Shown: one piece after another, positions 52,238-62,565 of the stretch
Layout of the letters: every line of letters starts with the position of its first letter
How positions within the stretch are numbered: the stretch's first letter is position 1
Origin: Salticus scenicus
Taxonomy: Eukaryota > Arthropoda > Arachnida > Araneae > Salticidae
Direction of reading: 5' to 3'
Assembly (NCBI GenBank): GCA_963930645.1
Contig: OZ005650.1
Coordinates: 61,942,718-62,006,717 of the forward strand
DNA length: 64,000 nucleotides
Made by a program: the position numbers and the translations under genes
The notes under the pieces: model-generated
Seen by the model: only the letters and a program-made list of their open reading frames with translations
The model's database searches: none
What the model was told of the DNA's origin: nothing

Positions 52238-52552
52238 TGCACTCGATTTCCCTTTTTATGGAAAAGATATATCTCGGCTGTATAAAAAAAGAAGCTATAT
52301 CTAAAAAAAACGAAAAGTATTTGAAACATGGTTGTTTCGAACATAAATCATGCGCCATACCATTAAATTAGGAAGTCAGCCAGTTTTTGGTATGTTGAAT
52401 TTGAATGGACTTAACATTGCACTAAAGCTAGACAGACAGCATATCAACGGTCTAGAATTCATTTCTAGGGTAATCGTACCATCACAATTTAAAACCTCCA
52501 CGGTGGAAATGTTTCCCCAACTTCAGTATACCTAAGCTATTACATTTACAAA

Positions 52553-52676
52553 ACATGGAGGACACAACGGATTTTACGTGCACCAGATACCATTAATCTA
52601 CATGACAGTCTTTGGATGGCTCCAGCATCAACCGCTCAATCCTTCAATTACGAGCTCGACTCCTTATTAACCGGAC
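52553..52676 (-). repeat. SINE family 1 fragment
   Basis: On the minus strand: GAGCTCGTAATTGAAGGATT (tRNA-like head), CCAAAGACTGTCATGTAGAT, TTAATGGTATCTGGTGCACG, TCCTCCATG, matching the head and first part of 15809-16115. The body and tail are missing. Confidence 0.7.
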
Positions 52677-52970
52677 TACCGTGAGTCCAGTTTTTGGGGA
52701 TTTTCTCCTTTTGTCCGCGGTTTATAACATCAAAGATTAAAGAACTCTCTAGTAGAGACTTGCGAATTTTAAAGGACTAGTTCCATCAGTTTTAGGCCAG
52801 AGGCACTTTTTAGAATTATTATTATGTTTTCTTGCTATTTCAGATTTTAGGAATATTAATTCCATTGTTTGCCGCCATGCGGCGTTGTAACCGATCTTAT
52901 TTATACCGCATAACCATTTTACTATGCCTAGATACGAATTTTAAGGCAATAACTTATATTTGTTTTAAAG

Positions 52971-54896
52971 TTAAGTTGATTGGGGGGGGGGAGGGCAAAC
53001 TTTAATGCACACGTTCTTGGTGTACATATGTGTGGGTGCACGACCAATATCTGAGTGAAAGTTGGGCCCCCTCCGAAATTTTTTTCTGGATACGGCCTTG
53101 TTTAAATGTGATGGTGGTTTAATTACTCTAGCAGTACGAGTTGTTAGAGCAGTATTAGGAATAGTTGTAGGAGGAGTTGTTGCAACAGAGTAAGCAGCAG
53201 GTGAATTATTTTGTGCTGCTGGGGAAGTGGTTTTTTTATTATTAAAGGTTATAAACAAATCATCAGAAGTTGTTTTCCGCTTAACAAGCTGTGTAGTTTT
53301 GGGTGCAATTAATGTTTCAGATTTGAACTCTTTGATATGGACACGATTCCTGCGATAATCTCTACCATTCTCAGCTGTTATAATGTAAGATCTAGGTTGA
53401 GGTCCAACTCTAGATATTTTTCCTTTACACCACTTATCATTTAGGCGAAACAACACTTCTTGATTTTCTTGCAGTTGACTCAGCGGATGTGAATGAATAT
53501 CATACTTATGTTGTCGTTGCTGTCTGAAATGTAGACGTTCTTGTAAAGCACTACAATCATACTGAGGTACTAATTGTGATGGAAGTGTAGGAATCAAAGT
53601 ACGGATTCGACGACCCATTAAAATTTCTGCCGGAGTAGGTAAACCATCCATGGGAGTATTTCTGTACTCCATTAACACAAGATGGACATCATTCTTGTGT
53701 TGCTTGTCCTGGGTTGCTTTGATGAGACTTGATTTGACGGTCTGAATGCTTCTCTCAACCTGTCCATTTGAGCGGGGATAACCAGGGCTGGAGGGGTTAA
53801 AAAAGATGTCCCAATCAGAACAGAAATCACTGAATTCTTTGGAATCAAATGGTGGTCCATTATCAGCAACTATTTCTTCAGGAATTCCGAAACGAGCAAA
53901 ACAAGTCTTCAAAGCATTGACGACTGCAGGAGCAGTTGTATGATGTAGATGTTGGAGCTCAATATATTTGGAAAAATAATCTACTATCAAAAGATATGTC
54001 ACTGAAGATAAATGGAAAAAGTCTATAGCAACCTTTTGCCATGGTCTCTCTGCTAGTTTTCTATCTAATAATGGTTCTTTGCAGTTTGACTTCTGATTTT
54101 GTTGGCAAATAGCACAAGATGAAACCATATTTTCAATTTCAGTGTTCATACCTGGCCAATAGAGAGACTGACGAGCAAGATTTTTACAAGAGATTATACC
54201 TCTGTGCCCAACATGAAGGCGCTGTAACACATCTTTTCGACATGGCTGAGGAATAACAAGTCTTTGCCCACGACAGATGAGACCATCCTTAACATAGAGT
54301 TCAGATTGACAATGCCAATATGGCTGTGCATGCAAAGTCACACTATGTTTATGTTGAGGCCAACCATTCTCAATGTAGTTTCTTACGCTCTGGAGTTCCA
54401 TGTCACTTTCGGTGTGAGACACAATTTCTTCGAGTTTAGATTTTGACGCTTGTACCAGTAAAGAAACCATCTTTGGAACATTGTCAATGTCAGATGTTGA
54501 GACTGGAGGTACTGGTAATGGTGCTCTGGACAAAGCATCTGCAACAGCTAATTGTTTTCCAGGAACATGAGTCAATTTAAAACTGTATCTTTGCAGTCGT
54601 AGTAAAAGTCTTTGCAATCTGGGTGATATAATTTCAAATGGCTTGTTGACTAGGCCTAACAATGGCTTATGGTCTGTTTCGATTTCAATATGTTGACCAA
54701 AAACATAATAATGAAAATGTTCACAAGCATGAACAATAGCTAGGAGTTCTTTTTCAATTTGAGAATACCTTGACTGAGTCTCAGAAAATGTAGCAGATGT
54801 ATAGGCAACAGGTTGGTGGTTCTGAAGAAGCACTCCACCAAGACCGAAGGAACTTGCATCAACGGATAGCACTATTGGTTTGTTTTGGTCGAAAAA
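52971..54896 (-). CDS. Gypsy pol, second half: RNase H and integrase
   Basis: Open from just after the stop at 54897 and in the same frame as the upstream half. Numbering from 54872, RNase H shows LSVDASSFGLGG (Asp5), ETDHKPL (Asp67) and DALSRAP. Integrase shows an H-x2-H...C-x2-C zinc motif (His220, His223, Cys253, Cys256) and the D,D-35-E triad (Asp284 in VAIDFF, Asp337 in VADNGPPF, Glu373 in NGQVERS). A basic C-terminal domain follows. The last 43 codons (from 53100) come from the inserted hAT-type element, so the native C terminus is lost. With a stop upstream it cannot be made as a normal Gag-Pol protein. Confidence 0.92.
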   Translation of the reverse strand, partial: FFDQNKPIVLSVDASSFGLGGVLLQNHQPVAYTSATFSETQSRYSQIEKELLAIVHACEHFHYYVFGQHIEIETDHKPLLGLVNKPFEIISPRLQRLLLRLQRYSFKLTHVPGKQLAVADALSRAPLPVPPVSTSDIDNVPKMVSLLVQASKSKLEEIVSHTESDMELQSVRNYIENGWPQHKHSVTLHAQPYWHCQSELYVKDGLICRGQRLVIPQPCRKDVLQRLHVGHRGIISCKNLARQSLYWPGMNTEIENMVSSCAICQQNQKSNCKEPLLDRKLAERPWQKVAIDFFHLSSVTYLLIVDYFSKYIELQHLHHTTAPAVVNALKTCFARFGIPEEIVADNGPPFDSKEFSDFCSDWDIFFNPSSPGYPRSNGQVERSIQTVKSSLIKATQDKQHKNDVHLVLMEYRNTPMDGLPTPAEILMGRRIRTLIPTLPSQLVPQYDCSALQERLHFRQQRQHKYDIHSHPLSQLQENQEVLFRLNDKWCKGKISRVGPQPRSYIITAENGRDYRRNRVHIKEFKSETLIAPKTTQLVKRKTTSDDLFITFNNKKTTSPAAQNNSPAAYSVATTPPTTIPNTALTTRTARVIKPPSHLNKAVSRKKFRRGPNFHSDIGRAPTHMYTKNVCIKVCPPPPQST

Positions 54897-57152
54897 TTAA
54901 AGAACAGATGCAGACTGTAGTAAATCTTTAACTTTCACAAAAGCTGCATGATGGTGAGAATCCCAAAGCCAGTTAGTATCTTTTTTAAGAAGGTTTCGCA
55001 GAACTGAAGTTTCTTGTGAGAATTTGGGGACGAATTTCATTAGGTAAGTTGCCATTCCCAAGAATCTCATCAGTTCTTGTTTATTTGTTGGTACAGGAAA
55101 ATCTGCAATGGCTGATACTTTTTTATGATCTGGTGAAAGGCCTTTTGAAGATATAGTATGACCCAGATATTGCAACTCAGAAACACCAATTTTGGTTTTG
55201 TCTCTGTTTAGTTTTAAACCGTTCTTTCTGGCAATTTCAAGCACTTTTCTTAACTTTCTACAATGATCCTCTAAATTTTTACTGTATAGCATAATATCGT
55301 CAAAATAAGGGGAAATATCTGGACATTCTTCAAACAGGTTGTCCATTGCCATTTGATAGATTTCTGGTGCACAGCTTAAACCGAATGGCATAACCAGAAA
55401 ACGATACCTGCCAAATGGAGTGATGAATGTACAAAGATCCGAACTTTCATCATCTAGTTGGATGTGATAGAAAGCATTTTTTGCATCAATAAGAGAAAAA
55501 ATAGTAGAATTTTTCAGCTTTGATAACAATTGATCCTGAGATGGAATTTGGTAATGCTGACGCTTTATATATTTATTCAGGGGACGAGGATCTAGACAAA
55601 CTCTTAATGAGCCATCTTTTTTAGGGACAACAACAATGGGATTAACCCAATCAGTGGGTTTTGTGACTTTTTCTATGATGCCATTTTGCTCCATTTTTAA
55701 AAGCTCATTTTTTAATTTATCTTCTAGAGATAGAGGTATTTTACGTGAAGCAGCAATAACAGGTGTTGCATTATCATTTAAGACAATTTTATGTTTACCA
55801 GGTAAACGACCTACACCTTCAAACACATCATTATATTCCTCAAGAATTTGCAATAATTTAGATGAATGGGAAATATTAGATAAATTAGAATGAACACTAG
55901 ATGAAGAATTTATATTAACACATGAATTAGAATTTACACATTTCTCACTTACTTGGACAGAGTTATCCATTCTTTTAATAAGATTAAGAGATGTGCACGC
56001 AGCTGCACTTAAAACAGGTTGCACATTTAGATCTATAACTATAAATTTTAAATTGTAAAATTGATCATTAACAACACAGTTGAGTATACTTTCACCCACT
56101 ACTGGTAATGCATCACCACTATAAGTGCAAACTTTCAAGGATGTTGGTGTAAGAGCTGGAGAACCTTGTAAATTTCGGAAGGTAGCAAGTGGTATCACAT
56201 TCACTTGTGCTCCTGTGTCTAATTTAAAAACTATGGGATGGTCATTGACAGTAATTGTTTGCAGCCAACCACTGTCTGTGAATGTTGATAAACTTCCAAT
56301 ATATGCAATGTCTGGATCTTCATTGCAATGAATAGCTGATATATGCCTCTTAGTTGACGATCTCTTTGGTTGTCTACAAACACTGGCAAAATGATTCAAC
56401 ATTTGACAATTATTACAGGTTTTCCCATAGGCTGGGCAGCTTCTAGGAGAATGATGGGAACCACATCTGGAACATGGGCGTTTATTACACTGAGAAGCAG
56501 AATTTTTATTTCTTTGATGTTTATTTGGATTATGACCTTGCTGGTTTTGAAGCTTTTTAGCCTTGTGACGGCTGACTGCATCAATTTGTGAGGACGATGA
56601 CGGCTGGGACATGGCGAGAGAATGTATTCTAGACAATTCAGCAGATTTACACAATTCTAACGCTTTTTTCAGCGTAAGATCTGGTTCTCTCAAAAGGCGT
56701 TCGCGTAAGACGTCATCACGTAACCCTTGGATAATGCGATCTTTTACGTTGCGATCATAGGCATCTCCAAAATCACACTGATCGGCCTGCAACTTGATTT
56801 CTGTGACAAAAGAGTCAAAATTTTGTCCTTGTTTTTGAATTATATTATTAAACACAAATGTTGCTAGAGTGACGTTGCGATAGGGTTTATAATGTTCGTC
56901 GAACTTATCCAGTACTTCTTTGACAGTTCTTGTCTGACCGGTTGTAAGAGCTGGAAAGTCAAACGTGAGGTAATCTTTGTAGGAAGATTTACCGATGACA
57001 CTAAGTAGCAAAGCAACTCTTGTTTCATTATCTTCTTTGTTATACTTAACGGCTGTTTCAAAGAGTTCATATTTTTGTCGCCAATCAGTCCATGCCTCTG
57101 CTGGGTTGTCGCCAGGAACAAACTGTTCGATTTGTAAAAACTGATGGGCCAT
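54897..57152 (-). CDS. Gypsy gag, protease and reverse transcriptase, ended by a premature stop
   Basis: 751 codons from the ATG at 57152, about 100 nt after the 5' LTR. Gag covers about 1-260 and ends in two zinc knuckles (Cys227-Cys230-His234-Cys239; Cys246-Cys249-His254-Cys259). Protease has LDTGAQVNVI (Asp312-Thr-Gly). Reverse transcriptase covers about 450-720, with SLIDAKNAF (Asp556), MPFGLSCAP and the catalytic YFDD (616-619), then LQYLGHTIS and QELMRFLGMATY. TAA at 54899-54897 ends it at the RT/RNase H border, and the frame continues directly, so this looks like a point nonsense change and not a normal gene end. Confidence 0.94.
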   Translation of the reverse strand: MAHQFLQIEQFVPGDNPAEAWTDWRQKYELFETAVKYNKEDNETRVALLLSVIGKSSYKDYLTFDFPALTTGQTRTVKEVLDKFDEHYKPYRNVTLATFVFNNIIQKQGQNFDSFVTEIKLQADQCDFGDAYDRNVKDRIIQGLRDDVLRERLLREPDLTLKKALELCKSAELSRIHSLAMSQPSSSSQIDAVSRHKAKKLQNQQGHNPNKHQRNKNSASQCNKRPCSRCGSHHSPRSCPAYGKTCNNCQMLNHFASVCRQPKRSSTKRHISAIHCNEDPDIAYIGSLSTFTDSGWLQTITVNDHPIVFKLDTGAQVNVIPLATFRNLQGSPALTPTSLKVCTYSGDALPVVGESILNCVVNDQFYNLKFIVIDLNVQPVLSAAACTSLNLIKRMDNSVQVSEKCVNSNSCVNINSSSSVHSNLSNISHSSKLLQILEEYNDVFEGVGRLPGKHKIVLNDNATPVIAASRKIPLSLEDKLKNELLKMEQNGIIEKVTKPTDWVNPIVVVPKKDGSLRVCLDPRPLNKYIKRQHYQIPSQDQLLSKLKNSTIFSLIDAKNAFYHIQLDDESSDLCTFITPFGRYRFLVMPFGLSCAPEIYQMAMDNLFEECPDISPYFDDIMLYSKNLEDHCRKLRKVLEIARKNGLKLNRDKTKIGVSELQYLGHTISSKGLSPDHKKVSAIADFPVPTNKQELMRFLGMATYLMKFVPKFSQETSVLRNLLKKDTNWLWDSHHHAAFVKVKDLLQSASVL

Positions 57153-57253
57153 GCTGTCTCTATTTATAAGTTAACAATTTGCCGATAAGAAAAAAAATAA
57201 ATACGTATTAACTAGTTGCGTTAAATACGATTAATACTTTTACTCTGACACCA

Positions 57254-57471
57254 TATTATATACGTTGTTATATTTATTTTGCTGAAAATATATTAGTAAA
57301 AGCTAGATGGAAATAGATACAACTTTATTCAGAGAACAGCATGGTGATTACAAGCTAGAAGATAGCAAAACATAACGGTTGATTCAGTTAAGGGCGGTTA
57401 CAGTTAAAAAGAGAATATCGATTAAGATGAGGTATGAAATATCGATTAAGATGAATACATGGTACATAACA
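57254..57471 (-). repeat. 5' LTR
   Basis: 218 bp partner of 49523-49740. On the minus strand it runs from TGTTATGTACC to GTATATAATA. Promoter and poly-A functions are expected for the family but not pinpointed. Confidence 0.93.
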
Positions 57472-57869
57472 GACCCAACGTCTTTTTTTTTTTTTTTTTC
57501 CCCTTTGTTAGCATTTCATTTGTTGGGGTAGCTACGGTTGGCCTACCATAATGAACAACGTTATGAGTCCAACAATAATTGATGTGTTGAATTTGCATAT
57601 AACGGCATATTTCTAACCTTTGAGTAACTTCAAAGAAAATATGTAATTTATCTTTTTACAAGCATTAATATATCGTCAAACACGTAGATTATTCGCCAGA
57701 AAGTATAAAAATACCAAATAATAAATACCAAAATGTATTTCAAAGTAAAATACTAATATGGGAAATCGTTTGGGGCCATCAATCTAGTCAACGACCATTT
57801 ATAACGGTCAACAAGAAACCAACCGTTGTTTCAATGTTGGACCATATAAATTTTGTTTGTGGGGTTCAC

Positions 57870-58025
57870 AATGGCCCTACTAAAGAGTTCTAGCCCATAT
57901 TCCCGTGAACTTTAAAAAGAAAAAAAAAAAAAAATCTGAATGGCTAAGTCGATGAGCACTACCTATGTTCGAACTTTGCTTTTCCCATCTACCAGCTTTG
58001 AGAGTAGAACCTCTCAGGCACTTTC
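57870..58025 (-). repeat. Decayed SINE, family 2
   Basis: CTAAAGAGTTCTAGCCCATAT, CCGTGAACTTTAAAAAG, GTCGATGAGCACTACC, CTACCAGCTTTGAGAGTAGA and ACCTCTCAGGCAC follow the order of 22511-22734. A poly-A run splits it. The head is eroded. Confidence 0.55.
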
Positions 58026-58331
58026 AGACAGAAAAAGAAAATGTCACTATTAACTGTAGACCACACCTTCAGTTTTGCATAATAAATAGTCTATTACAGA
58101 ATCTAATGGTTTACAAATGCGCAGAGAGGAGAACTCTGGGTCAAAAATAGATGTTGAGCATTTAATTAAATTCTGTTTAAACCAAAAAATTTTAAATTAT
58201 CTTTTGTTTAAAAATAAAATAACGATAATTTAAAAAAATGTAAAATATTTGGAAAAGTGAATATTTATAATAAATAATGTCGTCTAGCAAATACTATCGT
58301 ATTCTAAGACTCCTATTTTTACTTCATTTAG

Positions 58332-58368
<37 letters not shown>

Positions 58369-58394
58369 CGTGAATTTCCTTTTAAATATGATTT

Positions 58395-58990
58395 GTAATG
58401 ATTTTTTACTTTCTTTTGTATTCAACAGAAGAAAGTATTCAACTTTCAGTTTGCGATAAATTTATACTCTTTGGAAGGACCAGGACACGATTTGACCATT
58501 TTTAGAAAATGTGTTTTTGTATGATAAAAATTTTGTGGAGACAAGTTCAAGAACTAATAATCCGAATTTCATATAAATTTATATGTAGTAGTAGTTTGAC
58601 ATAAATTAGGGACTATCGACTCTTGTAGCAAATCTCTCAACAGGTGGCGCTGCTGTACAGCGATTTCTCCCCCTTAAGGGAAGATTATAGTTCGTGTTCT
58701 ATTGTGTATAATGGAACAAAACTTGATATGTAACAGTGTCATTAGGAAAAATTATGTTTTCTTCATTTGGATGCATATCGGTAGATACGTAGCGCTACTA
58801 TGCTGCAATTTTTCCCGTGATCGGAAAAGCTATATCTCAGATTCTATGTGTACAATTACACAAAACTTAGTATGTGAAAGGACCATTATGAAATACTGTC
58901 CTGACTTAATTTGAGTGTCTGTCCACAGACAGGTGTCTAGCTGTACTGCAATTTACCTCGTGAATGGGAAAGCTAAATTTTAACTTCCGC
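58395..58990 (+). repeat. R1-family repeat copy
   Basis: It begins with the hairpin-like ACTTTCTTTTGTATTCAACAG then AAGAAAGTATTC, then CACGATTTGACCATTTTTAG, AAATTTTGTGGAGACAAG, CAGGTGGCGCTGCTGTAC, AAGCTATATCTCAGATTC and ATGTGTACAATTACAC. The second half repeats in shorter form. It is the longest R1 copy in the window. Confidence 0.6.
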
Positions 58991-60839
58991 AGCATATAAA
59001 AATGATGGAAATCGCCCGACAGGGAGTGCTTATATTACTCATTTTCTGTTATTTTCAACATTGCTACATCTCAACATCTGTTGATTAAAACTGCACTAAA
59101 CTCTATATGTAAAAATCTTTATTGTGAGAGGTTGTGATTGATTAAACTTTTGTTCATGTTAAACAGTAAGTGGTGCTGTTATATAGAATGATATAGAAGA
59201 AGGTTTTGTAATGGCCACAACATATAAGTTTTTTTTTTTTTTTTTTGGTATAATTTTCATGTCAGGTTCATTTTGATAGTTTCTAATATGTGTTGAATTC
59301 GGGTCGATCAACAAGTTTTATTTAGGCAAACATGATTTTACAAAAATAATCTTGGACTATTTTACTGGCGAGAACCTTATTCTTTTAAACGTAAGTTATT
59401 ATTTATATGTTCATTTTAAGTTGAAGAGATTCTTCGAAAATAGAAGAATAGTATTCTGTCAGCTGGGTAGTTATTATTTGAATTCACGAGGAACGTTCCA
59501 AAATCAACATAAAATCTTTACCTTCATCCTTCAGACTAAATTTATCGCTTTTAAATGTTGTAAAAGGATGTATGTATAATTCTTGTTGGCATGAAATGAA
59601 TCAAAGTCATGTTTTTGATGATACAATTTATTACACACGAAATAAATAATACACCAGACATATTTATTCATTTAATTAATTAGATGAAAATTTTATTAAA
59701 ATCCGCATAAATTAGAGGAGCTCCTATTAGATTTGAAAATACGATAACACATTAAAATAAAACCACGTGATGAGATATGTCTTGAAATTATATTATTAAT
59801 TTTACAAAAAAATTCAAAAGGATTTATGATTTCGTTTTGTCTGTCTGTCTATCCGCTATAATATTTTTAGATTGTATTGAAACCGATATGTGCTATTAAT
59901 GCTCACTATAGCAAGTTTCCTATAAGAAAATAGACTAAATAGCAAGACTAGTTTCTATACAGAGATATCCAAAATTATTTCAGTGGATTACGAGAGGTAT
60001 ATCAATAAACAAGGGTCGCAGCATTCCTATATTTTTACATGCGTTTTATTATATTATTACCACTATATTTAAAAAGAAATTTTTTGTGGAAGTTTTAATG
60101 TATAATACTATTTTTAAAAAATCTTGTTTTCAAATATTGGGGACATTAAATAAAACGCATGTTAAATATTGTTACAATGGATCAAGTCTTTCTCTCTGCA
60201 TCAAATGTTCTGTTACCGTGAAAGCAGTTTTACAGGCAAAGTGAAAATAAAGAAGCAGTTCATTCACTTTCAGTGAAGTTAGCCTTGGCAACAAACTTAG
60301 CGAAGAATTTGGCGACTTGGCGACCAAATTTGGTGAAAAATAGAAGTCTAGGATTTTCAAAGTTTTTAAGCTTTACTATGCATGGGGTCCACAATCTAAA
60401 ACCTTCCACGGGTTTCTGGATGGAATTACCACCAAACCCCACAGCACTTTGGAGATTGTGCTATTTAAGAAAAAGACTTGAAGTTGAGTTATGCTATTTA
60501 AATTCATTGTTCTTTATGGAAAATTATATAAATAGCGCAACTGGTTTGTGTACAGGGACTCACAAACGATTTCTAATGCATTACGGTCTAAGAGAGGTAT
60601 ATTTGGGGGTGCTGTATCTCTAGAAACAATGGGTGGAATTCTACAAAGCTTTGTATTTGGTTGACATAAATTAGTAATGATTAGATTTTGGCATACTTTG
60701 CCCAGCAGGTGGCGGTGCTATTCTGCAATTTTCCCTATTTACAAGAAGAATATGTCTTAGATCCTATTAATGTACAATTGCATAAATCTCTATATGTAAA
60801 AGGGCCATTACAACTTGACACCATATTAAACTTCATATA

Positions 60840-61639
60840 CAGTAACCGCCGCTTAATAAAGTCACTGGTTAATAAAATCAGCCGCTTAATGTGATCAAAT
60901 TGCCAGGACCAGAATCAAATCAATACAAATTACTTTTAAAGCCGCCGCTAAATAAAATCAGCATCGCCGGTTAATAAACTCATAAATATCTCCTCAGCAG
61001 CCAAAAATATCATTTACGTACGCTAAAAAAAAATTATTTACTTTTTTTTTTTTTTTTTTTTTTTAATAAGAAAATAAATTAAAGCAAAACAATCCCTCCG
61101 TTACATCTCATTGTCGAAGATTTTACACTTGCAGCACAGTTACAAATTAAACACGCCCCATCACTTTTTTCCTTAACAATTTCAAGGAACGTATTCTTCA
61201 AAGCACAGTAATAAAACTACAAATTTGATTTGAATTGATATTTTTTTAAAATTTCTAATTATTAAAAGGCATTTTCCAGTACTTGTTTTAAAATAACCAT
61301 TAATTCATGAGGTTTAAACGAAAAGATTTTAAATTTATAAGAAGAACGTGAACTTTTGGTAAAGTAATGATGATTTTCCTCAAACGAAAGTACATATGGG
61401 AACTGCGAATGCGTTTAATTTATTTATATCGAAGAAACAATTAATTAATTATCTATAAAAAAATAATTAATATTGTTTACTAATTCCATTCTTCGTTAGC
61501 TTTGGAAGTTTCTTTCCAAATTCAGGGAAGTAATACCTTTTCCTTAAGTGCAGGAACGTTCGCCAGATATAAAAATCAGTCATTTAATAAAATCACTTTG
61601 GTTCAGAACGAATGAGATTTTAATAAGCGGCGGGAACTG
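60840..61639. mobile_element. 800-bp TIR element, TA duplication
   Basis: Left end CAGTAACCGCCGCTTAATAA, right end reverse complement CAGTTCCCGCCGCTTATTAA, TA on both sides (60838-60839, 61640-61641). AATAAAATCA motifs recur near both ends. No transposase. Pogo/mariner-type. Confidence 0.85.
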
Positions 61640-62489
61640 TACATTATATTAAGACTATTAAATTTAGATACCACAATACACCTTGCATCTGGAACAGTCG
61701 TATGTAATAAAATCAGGAAATGAACGATCGAGCTAATTAGCAGAAAGTGTAAAGTACAATTTTCAATCAAAAAATGTCGGTTATAGTCCATATTTTCTTT
61801 CAGTGTGCAAAAAAAGAAGAGTAATGTTTTAAGGTAAAAATGATTCGAGTGGGAAAGGATTAAGGTAATTTTTTTAAAGATTTTGCAGGGAATGAGGAAT
61901 GAAGATTATTGCTTTATTTATTAAGTTTAGAGATAATTTTTCAAGATGCACTTGCACTATGTTATTTTCAATGATTTTTCTGAATTATTTTTAACTTACA
62001 CATTTCATCATTCAGTTTAAATAAGATGTAAGAGAGAGAGTATTAAAATGTTGTATTTTTGTTTCGGAAGTACAGGAAGACGAATGACTTCTCTCGTTTA
62101 TTTCGGAAAGAAAACCGGGAGGAAATTGTTTTAGAAGTAAATCGAGACATATGCCGTCGCTTTCAGAATCTTTAGCCGAAAATTTCTTATATATTATGAT
62201 GTGCTACACACACAACTGTTTTTATCTAGCACATAATATATATACTTTAACATTTATAACTCATTATAATGCCATAACTTCCTTCTACTCTACAACTTTA
62301 TTGCATTTACACGTAAATTAACGGTCCCTGAAGTCAGTCCGAATCTTTGCAATCTAAATTATTACGCATTTTCTTTTTAACACGCTTTTATTAGCTTCAC
62401 CTGTATGTATGTATGTATGTATGTATGTTTGTTTGTAACTTCTCTGGGAGCAAACAAAAAAATTATATTGTAAAAAAAAATACTCTGCC

Positions 62490-62565
62490 TACGTGAACGA
62501 TGTGGCGTCGAGGTAAGACGCCGCGCTACGAACCTAAAGGTCCAGCGTTCGATTCCTTCAGGGGA
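62490..62565 (+). repeat. tRNA-like Pol III promoter segment
   Basis: TGTGGCGTCGAGGTAAGACG resembles an A box and CCAGCGTTCGATTCCTTC a B box, about 50 bp apart, followed by AGATTTTTT. No intact cloverleaf acceptor stem is evident, so I treat it as a SINE head or tRNA relic. Confidence 0.45.

Larger units (their letters stand above)
49899..53100. mobile_element. 3202-bp non-autonomous hAT-type element inside the Gypsy element
   Basis: Ends CAGGGACGTATCCAGA and, reverse complemented, CAAGGCCGTATCCAGA match at 14 of 16 positions. A perfect 8-bp duplication TTTAAATG lies on each side (49891-49898, 53101-53108). Near the left end are long G and C runs (49915-49971). No transposase is encoded. Inside are a GC-richer block (50574-51590), an R1 repeat, a 371-bp hAT element and a SINE fragment, so it is a composite. 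It disrupts the 3' end of the retrotransposon's gag-pol frame. Confidence 0.88.
49523..57471 (-). mobile_element. Ty3/Gypsy LTR retrotransposon, full length, carrying nested insertions
   Basis: Two 218-bp LTRs flank 7.5 kb and the whole is bounded by GACCC (49518-49522, 57472-57476). On the minus strand the LTR starts TGTTATGTACC. A primer-binding-site-like TGGTGTCAGAGTAAAAG adjoins the 5' LTR (57253-57237) and a purine tract ending AAAAAAGGAGA adjoins the 3' LTR (about 49758-49741). Gag and pol lie in one frame (57152 downward), without env. The RT and integrase style suggests the Mag-like group. One visible LTR difference implies recent insertion. One in-frame stop and a 3.2-kb insertion break this copy. 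It lies in an MMP intron, same strand as the gene. Confidence 0.93.
57477..60839. other. Upstream intron or flank of the MMP gene; repeats only
   Basis: No exon was recognised. It contains a decayed SINE (57870-58025), a poly-A run (58334-58366), R1 repeat copies (58395-58990, 60520-60835) and a stretch at 60280-60340 with repeated TTGGCGACTTGGCGACC-like units. The MMP prodomain exon could be here only if too diverged for me to see. Confidence 0.5.

Noticed and set aside
53672..53869. 65-codon frame inside pol
   Set aside because: An out-of-frame overlap of the integrase region.
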